In this document: positions 43,873 to 51,859 of the stretch, one piece after another
Layout: each line of letters starts with the position of its first letter
Position numbering within the stretch: the stretch's first letter is position 1
NCBI GenBank assembly: GCA_964431965.1
Contig: CAYSLU010000003.1
Coordinates: 27,584 to 91,583 of the forward strand
DNA from: CAYSLU01 sp964431965
GTDB lineage: Bacteria > Verrucomicrobiota > Kiritimatiellia > CAIKKV01 > CAYSLU01
DNA: 64,000 nt
Direction of reading: 5' to 3'
Program-made: the position numbers and the translations under genes
Notes under the pieces: generated by a model
Told to the model about the DNA's origin: nothing
The model's database searches: none
What the model saw: the letters and a program-made list of their open reading frames with translations, nothing else

Positions 43873-46584
43873 TCATCGGGTAGTGATCGAGAGGCCGGTC
43901 GCTTTCGGCGTCTTGGAAGCACGGCCCGTATTCCCATACGCCCCCATGTTGATCCGGCGGCCGTTGGGAGCCGGCTCCAGCGAGCAGTCGGACGTCGGAT
44001 CGCCGGCGTCGATGCACCGACTCGTACGGACGTCCATCACCCATACATCGCCTGGTGTCCACCGCCCAGCCCGGGACATCTCGTGCCAGTCGTACGCGGG
44101 ATCCGCGAACAGCGGGTCGGCGGAGATGCACCCATTGGTGCCGGCGTTGTCGCCGTCCTCGATGTCGCAGTACCACGTATTGCTCAGCGTGGCGGACATC
44201 TGGCTGGACGCGAGGTCGTCGCCGTTGCTCCATAGGATGGAGTTCCGCACGGCCAGAACGCCGCTGGTCCCGCTCTGTCGCACGCCATCGGGCGCGTTGC
44301 CCGCCACCGTGCAGTTGATCAGCGTGGCCGACCCGGCGTCCGCCAGGACGCCGCCCCCGAGCTGCGATCCGTTGGTGATCCAGTTCCCGGCGAATACGCA
44401 GTTCCGGACGACGGCCGTGGCCCCTACGTAGAGGCCGCCCCCTTGCGAGTTGTTGAGGCAGGCCAGCGAGTTCCCGACAAAAACGCAGTTGCTGATCAAA
44501 TGGCAGACGCCGCCGTAGTTGCCCGCCAGGTAGACGCCGGCGCCGGCCGCGACGGACGCGGGCCCCTGGGTGCCCGCCCAGGCCGCGTTGCTTGTGATCT
44601 GCGAGTCCACGAGCGTCAGCTCGCCGCCCTCGGCGGCCAGTCCGCCGCCCAGGCCCTGCCAGATCGACGGCAGGTAGCCCGATGTGTTGATGCGGTTCCG
44701 GACCAGGGAGCAGTTTGTCAGCGTGAGGATCGTATCCCTCATGTAGATCCCCGCGCCCTTGCCTAAGGCCTGGAAGATAAAGTTGTTGCTGATCGCGCAG
44801 GAGGCAATCGTCAGGCGCGAGTTGGCGATGGCGGCGGCCATTCCCGGCCCGATCCCGTTGCCGCCCGTCACGGTCAGCCCCTCGATGCGGACATAGCCGA
44901 CGCCTCGGAGAGAGAAGGCGCTCTGTCCCGTGCCCGCCGGGCTGATCACGGTCGCGGCCGCGTTGGTGGCGAGAAGCTCCAGGCCGAACGTGTCGTTGAT
45001 GGTGAGCGGGAACGATTCGACTCCGTTCGTGTAGAGGCCCGCCGCGACGTGGATGCGGCTGCCGTGCGTCGCCAGGGCGAGGGCGCGGGTGATGGACCGG
45101 ACCGCGCCGGCCGGATCGGTGCCGGGGTTGGCGTCCGCGCCGGCGGGAGACACGTAGAGGCCGGCCGCCGCGGTGCCCAGAATGCCGGAGGTGAAGTGGT
45201 ACCCGAGATCCACGGGTCCGGCATCCGGCGCTCCGTCGGCCCGCGTCGTGTGCCCGGACAGCCCCGCGTCGGCTGCGGTCGTGCCTCCTGCATCGACGCA
45301 CGGGCTATTGGTTGACAGGTACAGGCCGCGCTCGAAGAGCGGGTTCCTGTCCGTGCACCCGTTGGTGCCGGCGTTGTCCCCGTCCTCGATGGCGCAATGC
45401 CATACGCCGGGCAGACCGCCCTGGCTATTCGTGGGGAAGTTGGCCAGGTCGGCGCGGTTGTCCCACAGAATGCAATTCGTGACCATGACCGAGCCGCCCG
45501 CGAAGTAGATGCCTTCCCCGTTGTTGCGGATGATCGTGCAGTTGGCGAACGTCGAAAGGCCGCCGTTGTGGTAGACGCCATCGCCGCGAAACACGCCCCA
45601 CGTGGGCGAGCTGCCGTGCCAGTAGTTGTCGTTCGCAGCGATCAGGCAGTTCCGGAAGACATTCGTTCCACCGTCGACATACACGCCGCTTCCCGCCGTG
45701 TATCGGGGGCCCCCGGCCGTCGCGTAGTTCCCCAAAACGACCGTATCGACGACGGTCGCCCGCCCGCCGCTGATATAGAGTCCGCCGCCATTGCACCCCT
45801 TGTTCCCCGAGAGCAGGTAGTTGTCGCGAATGAGGCAGTTGGTCAGCGTCAGAGTCGAGCGCATCGCGCTCACGCCGCAGCCGTAGATCCAGTCCGAGCC
45901 TGACGCCGTGCCCCGGTTGCCGGCGACCGTGCAGTCGGCCAGCGTCACGTTCGTCGAGTTCATGATGAACACGCCGCCGCCCCGGGACGGACCCACCGCC
46001 GTGGGCTGTACGTTCCCGCCGGCCACGGTCACGGAGGACAGCAGCAGATCGGACGAGCCCGAAATACAGAGGCAGGCGCCCGTGGCTGAGCCGTTGAGCC
46101 AGCCGTTGCTCAGCGTCACCCGGCTGAGCGCACCGCCCGCCACGCCCCCGACGAACAGGATGCGGTTCGTGAACGCCGAGCCGGCGGGACGCGCCAGGAC
46201 CGTGGGCCAGGCCGCCGCGCTGAAGGCTCCGGGCTCCGAGGCGTTGGTCCCCTCGTACGCGCCGAGGATGGTCACGCCGGAGTTGGTCCACGACAGCTGC
46301 CGCGTGATGGCGAACAGACCGCCCTTCAGATAGATCACATCGCCGTTCGTCGCCAGATCCAGCGCCGCCTGGATGTCGGTGTACGCCGTCGGCCAGCTCG
46401 TTCCGTCGGCGGCCCCGCTATTCGTCGCCGCGACGAAATAGCGGAGGCCCGCCCATGCCTGGGTGAGCACCCCGGCTTGCCCATCGACACCATTCACTAC
46501 AACGACCTGCCGGTTGCTCGCGTACTGGGCGTGCGCGACAGTCGTCGCGAACGCCAGCGCCGCCAGGGCGCTCATCCACCTCAT
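43873..46584 (-). CDS. Exported beta-helix protein with choice-of-anchor Q domain
   Basis: A 903-residue protein with a clear signal peptide (MRWMSALAALAFATTVAHA). Most of it is right-handed beta-helix repeats (LTNCLIRDNYLLSG, FANCTIIRNNGEGIYF, VRNCVFAGNWITNG). The units CDIEDGDNAGTNGC occur more than once. Two DAG-type endings (CVDAGGTTAADAGLSGH and CIDAGDPTSDCSLEPAPNG then RINMGAYGN) are the choice-of-anchor Q signature. It is probably secreted or surface-exposed and may bind or cut polysaccharide; no catalytic site is assigned. Start at 46584 follows GGAG at short spacing; another ATG three codons on is possible. Confidence 0.85.
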   Translation of the reverse strand: MRWMSALAALAFATTVAHAQYASNRQVVVVNGVDGQAGVLTQAWAGLRYFVAATNSGAADGTSWPTAYTDIQAALDLATNGDVIYLKGGLFAITRQLSWTNSGVTILGAYEGTNASEPGAFSAAAWPTVLARPAGSAFTNRILFVGGVAGGALSRVTLSNGWLNGSATGACLCISGSSDLLLSSVTVAGGNVQPTAVGPSRGGGVFIMNSTNVTLADCTVAGNRGTASGSDWIYGCGVSAMRSTLTLTNCLIRDNYLLSGNKGCNGGGLYISGGRATVVDTVVLGNYATAGGPRYTAGSGVYVDGGTNVFRNCLIAANDNYWHGSSPTWGVFRGDGVYHNGGLSTFANCTIIRNNGEGIYFAGGSVMVTNCILWDNRADLANFPTNSQGGLPGVWHCAIEDGDNAGTNGCTDRNPLFERGLYLSTNSPCVDAGGTTAADAGLSGHTTRADGAPDAGPVDLGYHFTSGILGTAAAGLYVSPAGADANPGTDPAGAVRSITRALALATHGSRIHVAAGLYTNGVESFPLTINDTFGLELLATNAAATVISPAGTGQSAFSLRGVGYVRIEGLTVTGGNGIGPGMAAAIANSRLTIASCAISNNFIFQALGKGAGIYMRDTILTLTNCSLVRNRINTSGYLPSIWQGLGGGLAAEGGELTLVDSQITSNAAWAGTQGPASVAAGAGVYLAGNYGGVCHLISNCVFVGNSLACLNNSQGGGLYVGATAVVRNCVFAGNWITNGSQLGGGVLADAGSATLINCTVAGNAPDGVRQSGTSGVLAVRNSILWSNGDDLASSQMSATLSNTWYCDIEDGDNAGTNGCISADPLFADPAYDWHEMSRAGRWTPGDVWVMDVRTSRCIDAGDPTSDCSLEPAPNGRRINMGAYGNTGRASKTPKATGLSITTR

Positions 46585-46993
46585 CCGCTCCGAATGCGAT
46601 GGGGCCAGCACAATAGGGATCACGCAACAGCGGCGCACGCCATCCTCCTGATACGTCGCGTCGACCAGCGACGCTGGAAGGCCGGAACCATGTTCAGGTG
46701 TAGTGAACCACGGGGCTGCGGTCCCCGCCACAGAAATGCCGGCGTGGCTTCTTGTGCAGCCCGCGATGCCGTCTCGACCGTCGAGACCGCGAGCGCGGAG
46801 AGCCGGCTGGTCGCGTCGGTCCCCGCCACGTACTCCTCCCATGTCAGCATCGTGTCGCCCATCCGTTCGACTGCAGCTTCACGGCCTGTTCCTTCCAGCG
46901 GTTCGTCACGCCCCCTCAGCCTGATGCGCCGCGCCGTAGAGGGCGATGACCTTCTCGGGAGCGACTTCGGCCAGGATGGTGTGGAGCATTCCT
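46585..46993. other. Intergenic region with a decayed gene fragment
   Basis: About 410 bases between the beta-helix gene and the GH130 gene. Apart from the remnant listed separately, it has small palindromes (CCAGCGTCGCTGG near 46670 and GGGGCTGCGGTCCCC near 46713). A 27-codon frame at 46906-46989 was seen but not supported. Confidence 0.5.
46755..46866 (-). pseudogene. Remnant of an exported-protein C-terminal repeat region
   Basis: The minus strand reads GDTMLTWEEYVAGTDATSRL and SALAVSTVETAS. The LTWEEYVAGTD block is the calcium-loop/dockerin-like tail that ends many exported proteins of this lineage just before a C-terminal beta domain. Neither the upstream loop (DXDGDG) nor a full gene is found, so this is a decayed end. 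Confidence 0.5.
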
Positions 46994-47959
46994 TCAGACT
47001 GTGTGGTCCGGCCCGTCTTCGAGGGCGAGATCCACGAGATCGTCGATCTTGCCGGTGGCGACGCACATGACCGTGTCCGCGCCGCCGTAGTACACCTTGA
47101 TGGTCCCGTCGGCCGAGGGAATGGCGCCGCAGGTGAAGACGACATTCGAGACATAGCCGACGCGTTCGTGGATCGCCTCGGGCGCGAGGATGAACCGGTG
47201 CGTGCGGCCAATGATCTTGCGAGGGTCCTTGAGATCATGCACCGCGCAGCCGAGCCGGTAGATCTGGCCGGACATGGTGACGGTGGTGGCGTGGTAGATG
47301 TTCAGCCAGCCGCGCGGGGTCCTGATCGGCGGCGCGCCGGGGCCGACCTTGTGATCCTGCCAGATGTCATGCTTGTCCGGGAGCATGACCACCTGCTGGT
47401 TGCCCCAGTGGATCAGGTCCGGCGAGTAGCTGATCCAGATGCCCGGCCCGCCGCAGCTCGTGAAGTTGGGGCGCTCAAAGCGGACGTACTGCCCGTCGAT
47501 CTTTTCGGGGAACAGGACCGAGTTCCGGTAGTCCGGCGCCGTGGTCAGCGCCACGCGCTCGATGCTCAGGAAATCCTTCGTCCTGGCCAGCCCGATCTGG
47601 AAGCCCCGTGAGGAATAGCAGCTGTAGAAGATGTAGTAGGTGTCGCCGATCTGCGTCACGCGCGGATCCTCGACACCCTTGTTCTCCGGCCCCTTGAACA
47701 CCCCTTCCGTCGCCCGGCTGAAGACGGGTTCCGGGTGGACTTTGAACCGATAGCCGTCCTCGCTCATCGCCAGGCCCCACACGGAGCGCCCGTCATGCCG
47801 GCCGCAGCGCAGCAGCAGGACGTGCTTGCCCCGGAACATGGCCGCCCCGGCGTTGTACACCGTCTCGCAGGCGAACGGCATGTCGCCCGGCGTGATGATC
47901 GGGTTGCCCTTGTATTTCCGGAGCACCGTGCCGGCGTTGAGCGTCTTCTGTCGTTTCAT
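46994..47959 (-). CDS. GH130-family glycoside phosphorylase/hydrolase
   Basis: A 321-residue five-bladed propeller. The family signatures are NPIITPGD near the start and GVEDPRV with catalytic D98. EGVFKGPENKG, YNAGAAMF and RFERPNF are also like GH130. Members cleave beta-mannosides by phosphorolysis and make mannose-1-phosphate, or hydrolyse them; which one cannot be told. No signal peptide, so it acts on imported oligosaccharides. Start at 47959 (MKRQKTL) follows AAGAAAGGG. The stop of the PL22-like gene upstream is 16 bases away, so the two are co-transcribed. Confidence 0.85.
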   Translation of the reverse strand: MKRQKTLNAGTVLRKYKGNPIITPGDMPFACETVYNAGAAMFRGKHVLLLRCGRHDGRSVWGLAMSEDGYRFKVHPEPVFSRATEGVFKGPENKGVEDPRVTQIGDTYYIFYSCYSSRGFQIGLARTKDFLSIERVALTTAPDYRNSVLFPEKIDGQYVRFERPNFTSCGGPGIWISYSPDLIHWGNQQVVMLPDKHDIWQDHKVGPGAPPIRTPRGWLNIYHATTVTMSGQIYRLGCAVHDLKDPRKIIGRTHRFILAPEAIHERVGYVSNVVFTCGAIPSADGTIKVYYGGADTVMCVATGKIDDLVDLALEDGPDHTV

Positions 47960-47975
47960 GGATGTGTGCCCTTTC

Positions 47976-49193
47976 TTACTCGTCGAACCCTGTGACCAGG
48001 TAGAACTGCCTCGAACCGGAAACCGCGGAGTTGAAGAGCACCATCGTCCCGTCCGGCGACAGGATCGGGTGGGCATGCAGGTTCTTTCCGGTGAAGGTGT
48101 TGTGCGAGTTCAGCAGATAGGTAAACCGCAGTGGGCTCCGCTCATCCTTGGCGGTTGCGAAGAGGACCTGCATGCCCGCCCGTTCCCCGTCGAAGATCGG
48201 GAACGTATCGAGAGCCAGCCGCAAGCCCGTCGCGTCCGTGCCCAGATGGCAGAAACGGGCCTTTGGGAAGGACCTGGAGAGTTCCGTCCGTGCCCGACTT
48301 GCGCCCGGGGTCAAACGGCCCGTGTGCGCGTCGCGGGCCGCCGGCACCGGCCAGCCCGCCACCACGTCCTGCCGGGTTCCGTCGGCCCAACCATACGACG
48401 TGTCCTGGTTCTCCAGCGTCACCGTCACCCCGGCCCGGGTGTTGCCGCGCCAGATCTGGTGGCCGATCAGCGACTCCTTGCCGTCGCGGCCCCAGGGGAG
48501 GTTGCGCCACTTCGTGCCGTCGTCGCGGAGGACGTGCGCATCCACGCCCAAGGCGCCCGGAGCGGGCGCCAGGCTGTGATTCATCTGGATCATCAGGTCG
48601 TGGGAAGCCTCCTCGCCGGGCGCCCGGCAATACTGGACGTGCGGGTTCCCGAAGTCCGGGTCCTGGGCCGCAATCCGGGTCTGTCCGGAATCGAGGTCGA
48701 TCACCAGGATGCCGAAGGGGCCGGTGGGTTTCCCGCGGCCGCCGAGGCAACAGCCCGTGGTCGCCATGCGTCGGTTGTCGGAGGAGACCGTCTGGATGCG
48801 CGAGAACCGGCTCACCGGCAGTCTGGAGCCCGGTAGACGCCCGCTCGATTGAAACAGCGTCTCCGTCCGGAACGTCTCCAGATCCTTGCGGAGAAGCGTC
48901 AGCGTCCCGCCCTTCCGGTCGTCCCGCTCGGTGTAGTAGGCGAAACGGCCGTCGAACGTGAGCACGAGGTGCCGCGGCTTACGGTCGGTAAAGAGCGGCC
49001 GCGTAGTGACCTTCTTCCCGAGGTAGCACACCTTGGGTCCATCCGAGCTGTGGAAGACAAAACTCTGGCCGTCGGCTAGGAAGCACGGAACATCCGGATA
49101 AACGAGTTCCGTCCACTCCAAGCCGGTCACCGGTTGCCATACCCGCATCCCACGGGGGGACCGCCGGGCGTTGAACATCCTGCATTCCTTCAT
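47976..49193 (-). CDS. Oligogalacturonate-lyase-like beta-propeller protein
   Basis: A 405-residue seven-bladed propeller of TolB/PL22 style: FLADGQSFVFHSSDG, LVLTFDGRFAYYTERD, IQTVSSDNRRMATT and the closing HAHPILSPDGTMVLFNS. Family members split unsaturated digalacturonate in the cytoplasm; the closing histidines (NLHAHP) fit a manganese site. Whether this is a true PL22 lyase is uncertain. No signal peptide. The ATG at 49193 has AGGAG four bases upstream; an ATG five codons later also has AAGGA. It directly precedes the GH130 gene. Confidence 0.65.
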   Translation of the reverse strand: MKECRMFNARRSPRGMRVWQPVTGLEWTELVYPDVPCFLADGQSFVFHSSDGPKVCYLGKKVTTRPLFTDRKPRHLVLTFDGRFAYYTERDDRKGGTLTLLRKDLETFRTETLFQSSGRLPGSRLPVSRFSRIQTVSSDNRRMATTGCCLGGRGKPTGPFGILVIDLDSGQTRIAAQDPDFGNPHVQYCRAPGEEASHDLMIQMNHSLAPAPGALGVDAHVLRDDGTKWRNLPWGRDGKESLIGHQIWRGNTRAGVTVTLENQDTSYGWADGTRQDVVAGWPVPAARDAHTGRLTPGASRARTELSRSFPKARFCHLGTDATGLRLALDTFPIFDGERAGMQVLFATAKDERSPLRFTYLLNSHNTFTGKNLHAHPILSPDGTMVLFNSAVSGSRQFYLVTGFDE

Positions 49194-49257
49194 CGTCTCC
49201 TGCTTTCCGGGATTCCGCATGTCTCCGGCAGACGTTGGTTCGGCATCTTTCGGGCCT

Positions 49258-50709
49258 TCATCGGAGGGTAATCGCCGCTCCACGCGACTCGGCAACGAGA
49301 ATGACGCTATTGCCCCGGATCCTGACCGCGTAACCCGCGAGCCCGTCTACAATCCACCCCGAGATATCCAGGGCGCCTGGCCCTTGAAGCGCATTCGCGG
49401 TAAAGAGAGTGGAGGTGGTCGGAAGGTCGCCGCTGATCCGGTTGACGGTCACGGTCGCGACCGATGGCAGGACCAGCGTGCCTCTTGCCCTGACGAGGTC
49501 GCCCGCGCCAGCCTGACAGTCCCACCTCACGATCGCGCTCTCCTCCAGAGCGACCACCCCGTTGGTGATCGTCAGCGTTCCGACGCTCGGGGCCGCCGAG
49601 CCCCCAGGCGCAAGCGCTCCGGCCTGCTGCACCGTGCAGGTCGAGCCGGAACCCGCGAGTACGATCGTGCCCGTGCCGCCCAGGCTGCCGCCGGCGCACA
49701 CGGTGTACCCATAGTTGTTCTTCACGGCCGTGGTGGTTCCGTTGAGCACCAGCAGCCCGTTCGTCACAACAGTTCCGTACGAGGCGTCGTACGGCCCCTG
49801 GATCACGAACGTGCCGGGCCCCTCCTTGATCATCATCGTGTCGAACCGCGTATCTCGCTTGAGCCCGCCATAGGTCAGCACCCCGTTCGTCTCCGCGATG
49901 TTGAACCGCGGCCAAGGCGCAGCGGTGCCCTAGAGCGTCTGTGTGGCTGTGCATGTCAGGGCGTTGGTGCCCTCGAAGTTGAGCCGCCAGTTCCAGTTCC
50001 AGGTGAAGGCGTTGGCGACCGTACGGGCCCCGCTGCCGGCCTTGAGCCGGGCGCCGTCATAGCCCAGCGCGAGGTTGCCCGCCCCCAAAGCACGATCGTG
50101 GCCGATGACCAGGACGCCGCTGTTCAGCGCGACTCCCCCGCCGAACGAGTTGGATCCGTTGAGCGTGAGGGTATCGAAGTGGTGGGTGATGGAGCGGTTC
50201 GTGCCATCATCCGATATGTTGCCGTTGATCAGGTAGCTGTTCCGTATGGCGGCGTTGTACAACAACTGGACGGCGCAGTTGACGGTCGCCGTATTCGCGG
50301 CGGCCGTCACATGCGTGCCCCCGGAGAGCTTCAGAGTCGACGGCCCCTCAAAGGTCATGTTCGCGTTGACGCTCATGTCCGCCGAGACCGTTATATCCTC
50401 CTCGAGCGCCACGGTCCCGGCCCCGCCGCTGAACAGGGGAGCGTTTCCCGCCACCCAGTTGGTGAGCGGGTTGTTGGGATGGGTCCGCCAGACTAGAGAC
50501 GTGGAATTCCATGGCCCGCTGCCGCCCAGAGCCCCGCCCGCCGCGCCGCCGTTGCCGTCCCAGTACCAGTTTGCCGCCTGAGCCTGCTCGGCGCGGCCGA
50601 GCGCGATCGTGACGATCACGGCCAGAGCCCCGACGGCCGTCTTCAGAGTGGGCTCTCCCTTCCGTCCCCGACGGTCGGCCTCACCGCATCGGATGCACCG
50701 CGCCCTCAT
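49258..50709 (-). pseudogene. Exported beta-strand-repeat (autotransporter-type) protein, broken by one in-frame amber codon
   Basis: One frame of 484 codons is split only by a TAG at 49932-49930. Part one has a signal peptide (ALAVIVTIALGRAEQAQA), then NWYWDGNGGAAGG and autotransporter-associated strand repeats (TLTLNGSNSFGGGVALNSGV). Part two continues in frame with NIAETNGVLTYGG, GPGTFVIQGPYDASYG and SLGGTGTIVLAGSGS, the standard GXGTL strand units. The second half has no start of its own. The likeliest explanations are a recent nonsense mutation, a sequencing error, or amber read-through. No anchor or beta-barrel domain is present. Confidence 0.75.
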
Positions 50710-50768
50710 GGGTCTCTCGCCTTCCTCGGCATCGGTGAACTCCCAAGTGTGGACACTGGGGGAGGCGC

Positions 50769-51848
50769 CTATCGCCACGCCAGCACCGTATCGATCAACG
50801 CCTGGTACTGCGGGAAACACGCCTCGCCGGCGCCGCGGATGTAGGGGGACGCGGTCGGACAGACGATCAGGCCGCGGTGATCGTCGAATGCGTCCCGGAT
50901 TAGGGCCGCGGTCTGGGCCCGAATCTCGTCGGGTGTGCGCTCGTACATGTCGGCGATCTGGATGTTCCCTTCCAGGCAGATCCGTCCGCGCGCCAGGGCT
51001 TTGGCTTCTCGAGCCGTGATGTCGCCCATCGGCGGCGCTTCAAACGGGTGCAGCACGTCCGCGCCCATGGCGACGAACCCCGGCATCACGCGGCGGATGC
51101 TGCCGTGGCAGTGGATGTGGACGCGCCCGCCGGCCTCGTGGATCAGGTCGAGGATCGGCTTGTCGTAGCACACGTTGAAGTCGTCGAAATCCCGCGGCCC
51201 GTGGAGCGGCGGCACGAGGTACTCCTCCCCCAGCATCGCGAAGAAGGGGCCGAGCTTCCGCTGCAGGACGAAGCGCACCAGCTGAAGCATGACCTGCATC
51301 CGCCGCTCGCAGAGCGCGTGGACGATGTCGCGGTCGGTGATCGTCATCGCGGCGAAGTTCTCCGAGCCGCACAGCTCGGCGACGAACCCGGCCGGGTTGA
51401 ACCCCAGGTTCACCTCGACGATGCCGCGGTCCCCGATCTCGCGGTCGGCTTCGCCGAAGGAGGCGGTGTCTCCGGCGATGAGAGGCATGCGGAGCGAGAG
51501 GTAGGCCTCGGCGTCCTCGCGCGTCTTGATGAACGACGTCTCGTGCATGCCGGGCTGGCCCCGGCGGCTCACGAGGAAGGTGGAGCGCAGATCGCCGGCT
51601 GGCGTGTGCAGCACGGTGACCTGCCGGTCGAAGTCGGCGTTCTCGGGCTCGATATGCTGCTCGGTCGGCGCCGGCGACTCCAAGCCATGGCCGCCCCACC
51701 CGCGCTTCAGCTCCGTGTGCGCCTGCAGGTACGCCTTCAGGCGGTCGTAGCTGGGGTCGTCCGGCGGGAAGCCGGCTCGGCTGTACACGGCCGGCCGGTC
51801 CAGCTCCTCGTGAAAGTAACACCGCCTGAGTCGCTCGCGCGCGTTCAC
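50769..51848 (-). CDS. URO-D superfamily protein (HIHCHG site)
   Basis: A 359-residue URO-D/MtaA-type barrel. NARERLRRCYFHEELDRPAV at the start is typical of this branch. The active-site strand reads GGRVHIHCHGSIRR and the later strand CLEGNIQIADMYERTPDEI. The His-Cys cluster suggests metal binding, but the third zinc cysteine of MtaA is missing. Start is a GTG at 51848, chosen because GGAGG lies five bases before it; no ATG is close. It is 11 bases after the YetA-like gene and ends 59 bases before the beta-strand-repeat gene. Confidence 0.8.
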   Translation of the reverse strand: MNARERLRRCYFHEELDRPAVYSRAGFPPDDPSYDRLKAYLQAHTELKRGWGGHGLESPAPTEQHIEPENADFDRQVTVLHTPAGDLRSTFLVSRRGQPGMHETSFIKTREDAEAYLSLRMPLIAGDTASFGEADREIGDRGIVEVNLGFNPAGFVAELCGSENFAAMTITDRDIVHALCERRMQVMLQLVRFVLQRKLGPFFAMLGEEYLVPPLHGPRDFDDFNVCYDKPILDLIHEAGGRVHIHCHGSIRRVMPGFVAMGADVLHPFEAPPMGDITAREAKALARGRICLEGNIQIADMYERTPDEIRAQTAALIRDAFDDHRGLIVCPTASPYIRGAGEACFPQYQALIDTVLAWR

Positions 51849-51859
51849 CGCCACCTCCG

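Noticed and set aside
46906..46989. 27-codon frame on the minus strand after the GH130 gene (MLHTILAEVAPEKVIALYG...)
   Set aside because: It looks protein-like, but it is too short for a family match and has no proper ribosome binding site; kept only as a possible remnant.
49930..49932. Amber codon as pyrrolysine insertion site
   Set aside because: No pyl genes, no suppressor tRNA and no PYLIS-like element were seen; a mutation or sequence error is simpler.
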